Below the pieces are notes generated by a model that was not told the DNA's origin, did no database searches, and worked only from the letters and a program-made list of their open reading frames with translations. A program made the translations under genes and the position numbers. From positions 1-34,560 of the forward strand of contig JBBQZO010000045.1 in assembly GCA_038207625.1 (NCBI GenBank): 34,560 nt of DNA. Direction: 5' to 3'. Below, piece after piece: positions 30,749 through 34,560 of this stretch. Source of the DNA: JBBQZO01 sp038207625. GTDB lineage: Bacteria > Pseudomonadota > Gammaproteobacteria > Burkholderiales > Burkholderiaceae_D. Positions within the stretch are counted from its first letter, which is position 1, and each line of letters starts with the position of its first letter.

Positions 30749-31033
30749 ATGTCGACAACATCGCTCAAACTACCTGACGAACTCAAGCAGCGGGCCGCGA
30801 CCGCCGCCCAGGAACTTGGTATCAGCACACATGCATTCATGATTAATGCGATCCGGCAGGCTGCCGATGCGGCTGAGCTGCGCGCGCAATTTGTTGCGCA
30901 GGCTCAGGCGGCGCGCGCCGACATGCTGCAAAGCGGACTTGGATATGACGCGAACGACGTTCGCACTCACCTGCGCCGACGACTCGCCAATCAGCTGGCA
31001 GGCAGGCCCGACGCCAAGCCATGGCAAAAATAA
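30749..31033 (+). CDS. Ribbon-helix-helix antitoxin
   Basis: The 94-residue protein starts with a CopG/ParD-like ribbon-helix-helix DNA-binding unit (TTSLKLPDELKQRAATAAQELGISTHAFMINAIRQAAD, residues 3-40). A toxin-wrapping tail follows (about 41-94). It should bind its own promoter, where an inverted repeat covers the -10 region (30709-30728), and neutralise the ParE-type toxin encoded next. The stop lies 13 bases inside the toxin gene, which couples the two. Confidence 0.83.
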   Translation: MSTTSLKLPDELKQRAATAAQELGISTHAFMINAIRQAADAAELRAQFVAQAQAARADMLQSGLGYDANDVRTHLRRRLANQLAGRPDAKPWQK

Positions 31034-31320
31034 GCTATTCGAGGCAGGCGCTCGCCGACCTCGAACGCATCAGCGACTTTCTTGTCGACGCTGGAATGAA
31101 CGCTCTGGAAACACTCGACCTGATCGACGAAGCCGTCGCTGTTCTGGCCCGTCACCCGCTGATTGGCAGACAGGCTGAAACCGGTCTGCGTGAACTTGTT
31201 GTTTCGCAAGGCCGAACCGGCTATATCGCGCTTTACAGCTATGAAGTGCAGCACGATGCAGTCCTGGTTCTGGCCATCCGTCACCAGCGCGAGGCGGGAT
31301 TTAGTGGACCGGCCATCTGA
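31021..31320 (+). CDS. ParE-family toxin
   Basis: The 99-residue protein matches RelE/ParE toxins: ISYSRQALADLERISDFLVDAGMNALETLDLIDEAVAVLARHPLIGRQAETGLRELVVSQGRTGYIALYSYEVQHDAVLVLAIRHQREAGF. The PLIGR, ELVV and YIALY segments and the C-terminal LAIRHQREAG are typical. All elements expected of an intact toxin are present, unlike in the module at 28323-28837. The gene overlaps the antitoxin by 13 bases. Confidence 0.85.
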   Translation: MAKISYSRQALADLERISDFLVDAGMNALETLDLIDEAVAVLARHPLIGRQAETGLRELVVSQGRTGYIALYSYEVQHDAVLVLAIRHQREAGFSGPAI

Positions 31321-31392
31321 TCGCACGCTGACATCCAGAATTTCTTTCATGCCGCGTCGTCCGGGCCACCTAAAACGACCTCCGCCAGCAGC

Positions 31393-31899
31393 TCAAAGCA
31401 GTCTTTTCCATTGTTCGATTTTTTGTCCGAACGACAGGGAAGCGTGGGCGGGCGACGTCGACGGCAGCACCAGCGTGCGGTAGCCGGCGGCGGCAAACTG
31501 CGGCGCGAACTTGCCTGAGGTCTGGCCGTTGAAACCGACGCTTTCCAGTTTAGGACACAACTGGCGCAAACGCGCGAAATCGTTGGCGGCCGGTTTGCGG
31601 ATGGCCGAATCGAGGCTGCCCATCCGCTCGCACGTGCCCAGCACATCCCACAGGCCGATGCCGTGCGAGAGCAGGCGCGGCAAGCGTTCGGCGTAGGGTA
31701 GCGCCGCCAGATCCTCGCCCGTCAGCGCGGACAGAATTGGCCACAGCTGGTTGCGCGGGTGCGCATAGTACTGCTGCGCGGCGAGCGAGGAGGCGCCGGG
31801 AAAACTGCCCAGCACCAGCACGCGGGTGTCGGGCGCGAGCACCGGCGCAAGGCCGCTCAATACGGGCTGGTCGGGCGCGGCGGAATCAGGAATGGGCAT
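31393..31899 (-). CDS. DNA-deoxyinosine (hypoxanthine) glycosylase, uracil-DNA glycosylase superfamily
   Basis: The 168-residue protein has the family 6 uracil-DNA-glycosylase-fold pattern of hypoxanthine-DNA glycosylases: LVLGSFPGASSLAAQQYYAHPRNQLWPIL (about 29-57), GIGLWDVL, and the C-terminal LPSTSPAHASLSFGQKIEQWKRLL. The enzyme would remove hypoxanthine, formed by adenine deamination, from DNA and start base-excision repair. It has no operon partner; the neighbours on both sides are transcribed in the opposite direction. Confidence 0.88.
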   Translation of the reverse strand: MPIPDSAAPDQPVLSGLAPVLAPDTRVLVLGSFPGASSLAAQQYYAHPRNQLWPILSALTGEDLAALPYAERLPRLLSHGIGLWDVLGTCERMGSLDSAIRKPAANDFARLRQLCPKLESVGFNGQTSGKFAPQFAAAGYRTLVLPSTSPAHASLSFGQKIEQWKRLL

Positions 31900-32000
31900 G
31901 GCGCCGATTGTAGCCGATGTGCGGCGCTGCGCGTTGCGCCGGATGGCGCCGCACGCGCTATGATGACGGCTTCAAATGGGCTTTTGTACGAGGAGCGGGC

Positions 32001-32750
32001 ATGACCGAAAAAGTAGTGTTGATCACGGGCGCGGGACGCGGCATCGGCGCGGCCACCGCGCTGCTGGCCGCCGAACAGGGTTACGCCGTGTGCGTGAACT
32101 ATCTGGCCAACAGCGCCGCCGCCCAGGCGCTGGTGGCGCGCATCGAGGCAGGCGGCGGACGCGCCCACGCGGTGCAGGCCGACGTGTCCAGCGAGGCCGA
32201 CGTGCTGCGCCTGTTCGGTGCCGTCGACAGCGTGTTCGGCCGGCTCGACGCGCTGGTCAACAACGCCGCCATCCTGGCCCAGCAGATGCGCGTGGAGACG
32301 ATGGACGCGGCGCGCCTGAACCGCATCTTCGCCACCAACGTCACCGGCAGCTTCCTGTGCGCGCGCGAAGCGATCCTGCGCATGTCGACCCGGCGCGGCG
32401 GGCACGGCGGCGCGATCGTCAACGTGTCCTCGCGTGCGGCCGTGCTGGGTTCGGCCAATTCGTATGTCGACTACGCCGCCTCCAAGGCCGCGCTCGATAC
32501 GCTCACGCTGGGCCTGTCGCAGGAAGTGGCGCCGGACGGCATCCGCGTCAATGGCGTGCGTCCCGGCCTGATCTATACGGAGATGCACGCCAGCGGTGGC
32601 GAGGCGGCGCGGGTAGACCGGCTCAAGACCAGCGTGCCGCTGGGGCGCGGCGGACAGCCGCTGGAAGTGGCGCAGGCCATCTTGTGGCTGCTCTCCGAGC
32701 AGGCCAGTTACACCACAGGCAGCTTCATCGACGTCTCCGGCGGACGCTGA
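32001..32750 (+). CDS. SDR-family NAD(P)-dependent oxidoreductase
   Basis: The 249-residue protein is a classical short-chain dehydrogenase/reductase: nucleotide-binding TGAGRGIG (9-16), NNAA (87-90), active-site Ser144, Tyr158 and Lys162 (NVSS...YVDYAASK), and a C-terminal SGGR. Sequences of this type are often annotated as glucose 1-dehydrogenase or 3-oxoacyl-ACP reductase, but the substrate cannot be told. AGGAG at 31991-31995 lies 5 bases before the ATG at 32001. It is followed by the palindromic element at 32756. Confidence 0.9.
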   Translation: MTEKVVLITGAGRGIGAATALLAAEQGYAVCVNYLANSAAAQALVARIEAGGGRAHAVQADVSSEADVLRLFGAVDSVFGRLDALVNNAAILAQQMRVETMDAARLNRIFATNVTGSFLCAREAILRMSTRRGGHGGAIVNVSSRAAVLGSANSYVDYAASKAALDTLTLGLSQEVAPDGIRVNGVRPGLIYTEMHASGGEAARVDRLKTSVPLGRGGQPLEVAQAILWLLSEQASYTTGSFIDVSGGR

Positions 32751-32755
32751 GCGCA

Positions 32756-32812
32756 GGCCGGCGCGCTGCGCCGGCCAATGCGACCGGCACTTTTGCCGGC
32801 GCAGCGCGCCGG
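32756..32812. repeat. REP-like pair of GC-rich palindromes
   Basis: CCGGCGC-GCT-GCGCCGG (32758-32774) is a hairpin that recurs in inverted form at 32796-32812 as CCGGCGC-AGC-GCGCCGG. The two 18-base arms (32758-32775 and 32795-32812) are exact reverse complements with a 19-base spacer. The layout resembles a repetitive extragenic palindrome pair. The left arm nearly matches the hairpin at 27164-27185. It starts 6 bases after the SDR stop and ends next to a TATAGT box (32813-32818). Confidence 0.7.
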
Positions 32813-32855
32813 TATAGTATGCTTGGATAAACCAACAACACATGCCGGAGACCCC

Positions 32856-33302
32856 ATGACCGAGTCAGCACAGCAACGTCCCATCGACACCCTGCTGGAA
32901 AAATACAGCGAGAGCCATCTGAACCCCGTCAACGAAGTGATTCATTTCGTGTGCGTGCCGGTGATCGTGTTCACGCTGCTCGGGCTGGTATGGTCGCTGC
33001 ATCCGCTGCTGGCGCTCGCGTTCAGCGCCGTGGCGCTGGGCTATTACGTGAAATTGTCGCTGCCGTTCGCGCTGGGCATGCTGCTGATGTCGGCCGCCAT
33101 GCTGGGCCTGCTGTACGCGCTGCCGCCGCCGACGGTGCTGCCGCTGTCGGTGGCGATCTTCGTGCTGGCCTGGATCGGCCAGTTCATCGGCCATATGATC
33201 GAAGGCAAGAAACCATCCTTCGTCGACGACCTGCGCTTTTTGCTGATCGGCCCGCTGTTCGTGCTCAGCTTTCTGTACAAGCGCCTGAACGTGGCGTATT
33301 GA
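32856..33302 (+). CDS. Mpo1-like membrane protein (DUF962)
   Basis: The 148-residue protein belongs to the DUF962/YGL010w family, whose yeast member Mpo1 is an Fe-dependent dioxygenase in 2-hydroxy fatty acid alpha-oxidation. It has the family N-terminus YSESHLNPVNEVIHFVCVPVIVF with two histidines, four hydrophobic helices, and the conserved WIGQFIGHMIEGKKPSFVDDLRFLLIGPLFV. The yeast activity cannot be assumed here. GGAGA lies 4-8 bases before the ATG at 32856. A TATAGT -10-like box at 32813-32818 follows directly after the REP-like element, so the gene probably has its own promoter. Confidence 0.87.
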   Translation: MTESAQQRPIDTLLEKYSESHLNPVNEVIHFVCVPVIVFTLLGLVWSLHPLLALAFSAVALGYYVKLSLPFALGMLLMSAAMLGLLYALPPPTVLPLSVAIFVLAWIGQFIGHMIEGKKPSFVDDLRFLLIGPLFVLSFLYKRLNVAY

Positions 33303-33398
33303 CCGACCAGTCTGGTAGTCGATTTGCGCGGCCAGCCGTCATCGGCGGCATGCAAACGGGTGCGCCGGCCAAGCCCGTTACGCTGCGCGCGCGACCGA

Positions 33399-33542
33399 TT
33401 AGCCCGGGCGCGCCGCGCTGACGTGGCCCATCACGCTGGCCGTCACGGGCGTGTGCGCCGCCTCGTTGTGTAAGGCAAGGACGCCGCACAGGCACACATA
33501 CACCAGCAGCACGGCAACTTTCATCGTGAGGGCGATCGTCAT
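33399..33542 (-). CDS. Small membrane or secreted peptide, 47 residues
   Basis: An ORF of 47 codons plus stop encodes MTIALTMKVAVLLVYVCLCG followed by VLALHNEAAHTPVTASVM and then GHVSAARPG. The N-terminal half is a hydrophobic segment like a signal peptide or single membrane anchor. A good ribosome-binding site, AGGAAAG, lies 5 bases upstream of the ATG at 33542 on the - strand. I do not recognise the family. The AT-rich stretch at 33565-33625 upstream could hold its promoter. Confidence 0.5.
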   Translation of the reverse strand: MTIALTMKVAVLLVYVCLCGVLALHNEAAHTPVTASVMGHVSAARPG

Positions 33543-33574
33543 TTTTCTTTCCTCTCACATCATTGGCGATGTTG

Positions 33575-33589
33575 ATAAACTTAGTTTAT
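33575..33589. promoter_or_regulatory. Palindrome in an AT-rich divergent promoter region
   Basis: ATAAACT-T-AGTTTAT (33575-33589) is a perfect inverted repeat inside about 60 AT-rich bases that also contain TATATATAAT. It lies between the - strand small peptide gene and the + strand EamA gene and could be an operator or part of a promoter. Confidence 0.4.
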
Positions 33590-33719
33590 ATATAATACTT
33601 GCAATTATGATAAATTGCCAGCCACGTCGCAACGATTTGGCCTGCCTCAAGCGCGCCGCCGCAACGTCAACAACTAGGTGCCACTCGGCAAGAAGCAGCG
33701 AAAAACTTTATACTGGGCG

Positions 33720-34560
33720 ATGTCCTCTCCTCTCCTCTTCGCCATTGCCTCCCTGATCTGGGGTTCGACCTTCTGGGCCATCACCTTGCAGCTGGGCCAA
33801 GTGCCGCCCGCCGTGTCGGTGGTGTACCGCTTTGGCCTGGCCGCCGCGATCCTGTTCGGCTGGTGTCTGGCACGCGGCGAAAAGCTGCGCCTGCCCTGGC
33901 GCACCCAGCGCCTGCTGATTGCGCAAGGCTTCGTCACTTTCGGCATCAACTATGTCTGCACCTACGGCTCCGAGCAGTATCTGGTGTCGGCGCTGGTAGC
34001 GGTACTGTTCGCGCTGATGGTGTTCTGGAACCCGATCTGCAACCGGATCGCCTTTGGCACCCCGCTCACCTGGCGCATCTGGTGGGCCGGCGCGGTGGCC
34101 ATGTGCGGCGTACTGCTGCTGTTCTACCACTCGATCGCGGGCGCCTGGAGCGAGATCGTGGCCGGCGGCAGCGGTCACTTCCTGCTCGGCCTGGCGCTGG
34201 CGCTGACGGCGACCATCACCTGCACGATCGGCAACGTGATCACCGTCAAAGTGCGCGAACAAACCCCGGCGCTGATGCCCACCATGGCGTGGGCGATGAT
34301 GTGGGGCGCCTCGCTGGTGGCGCTATGGGTGTTGGTGACGGGCCAGCAGTTTGTGCTGCCAAGCGCGCCCAGCTACTGGATGAGCCTGTTCTACCTGTCG
34401 GTGTTCGGCTCGGTGATCGCCTTCTTCGCCTACTTCACGCTGATCAACCGGATCGGCTCCCAGAAAGCGGTGTACATCGGCGTCGTCACGCCCGTCATCT
34501 CGCTGCTGCTGTCGATCCAGCTTGAACACTACCGTCCCGGCCCGCTCGAATTCCTGGGCA
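33720..34560 (+). CDS. EamA-family (DMT) transporter, cut by the right edge
   Basis: The visible 280 residues show about nine hydrophobic helices in the two-repeat EamA arrangement, starting with SSPLLFAIASLIWGSTFWAITLQLG, the RhaT/EamA-like first helix (WGSTF). It ends in VVTPVISLLLSIQLEHYRPGPLEFLG, where the sequence stops. Such proteins export metabolites or amino acids; the substrate is unknown. A TATACT box (33709-33714) lies only 5 bases before the ATG at 33720, and no Shine-Dalgarno is seen, so the mRNA may be leaderless. Confidence 0.88.
   Translation, partial: MSSPLLFAIASLIWGSTFWAITLQLGQVPPAVSVVYRFGLAAAILFGWCLARGEKLRLPWRTQRLLIAQGFVTFGINYVCTYGSEQYLVSALVAVLFALMVFWNPICNRIAFGTPLTWRIWWAGAVAMCGVLLLFYHSIAGAWSEIVAGGSGHFLLGLALALTATITCTIGNVITVKVREQTPALMPTMAWAMMWGASLVALWVLVTGQQFVLPSAPSYWMSLFYLSVFGSVIAFFAYFTLINRIGSQKAVYIGVVTPVISLLLSIQLEHYRPGPLEFLG

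Noticed and set aside
1..34560. Search for tRNA, rRNA, CRISPR arrays, insertion sequences, integrases or attachment sites
   Set aside because: No cloverleaf, regularly spaced repeat, transposase-like protein or flanking direct repeat was visible by reading; a dedicated scan could still find a tRNA I missed.

Overview
The window is GC-rich, densely coded proteobacterial chromosome. Gene content (PmbA next to DarP and Mog, an alpha-keto-acid-type TRAP binding protein, KamA-family radical SAM enzyme, Mpo1-like protein) and codon use suggest a betaproteobacterium. I would guess Oxalobacteraceae (Massilia/Duganella type), which is an inference and not proven by any marker gene here. No tRNA, rRNA, insertion sequence, integrase or CRISPR array is visible. 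The left edge holds what looks like a stable-RNA-type promoter pair firing leftwards out of the window.

Region 1 (248-14358) is a cobalamin island, all on the + strand. cobT, cobS and cobC come first. A sigma70-like promoter and a cobalamin riboswitch follow (about 2695-2927), then btuB (outer-membrane receptor), btuC and btuD (ABC permease and ATPase), cobO (adenosyltransferase), cobB, cobU, cbiB, cobD, btuF (periplasmic binding protein), a second BtuF-like protein with no signal peptide, and cobQ. From btuC to cobQ every start overlaps the preceding stop (nine junctions in a row), so this is one tightly coupled operon. Uptake plus every late step (amidation, adenosylation, aminopropanol arm, nucleotide loop) is present, but no corrin-ring gene is in the window. 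This suggests corrinoid scavenging and remodelling. A bidirectional terminator (14391-14420) closes the island.

Region 2 (14442-19087) is mostly housekeeping: an orphan TakP-like TRAP binding protein and pmbA on the - strand, then darP, mog and a carboxylesterase on the + strand, ending in a strong terminator.

Region 3 (19104-24608) is a small metabolic cluster: a carboxymuconolactone-decarboxylase-family protein (-), a class III aminotransferase (+), and a - strand run of KamA-like radical SAM aminomutase, MFS transporter and FAH-family hydrolase. The set suggests metabolism of an unusual amino acid, perhaps a beta-amino acid. I regard it as the best candidate here for an undescribed pathway.

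Region 4 (24971-28237) is signalling: a secreted single-Cache protein, a chemoreceptor (MCP) and an HDOD protein.

Region 5 (28323-31320) looks accessory: two type II toxin-antitoxin modules bracket an ArsR-family repressor and a membrane desaturase that carries an odd C-terminal extension.

Region 6 (31393-34560) holds a hypoxanthine-DNA-glycosylase-type enzyme, an SDR oxidoreductase, an Mpo1-like membrane protein, a 47-residue membrane or secreted peptide, and an EamA transporter cut by the right edge. Several GC-rich palindromes without U-tracts sit just after stop codons (btuB, the Cache gene, the MCP, the SDR); two of them are nearly identical in sequence.
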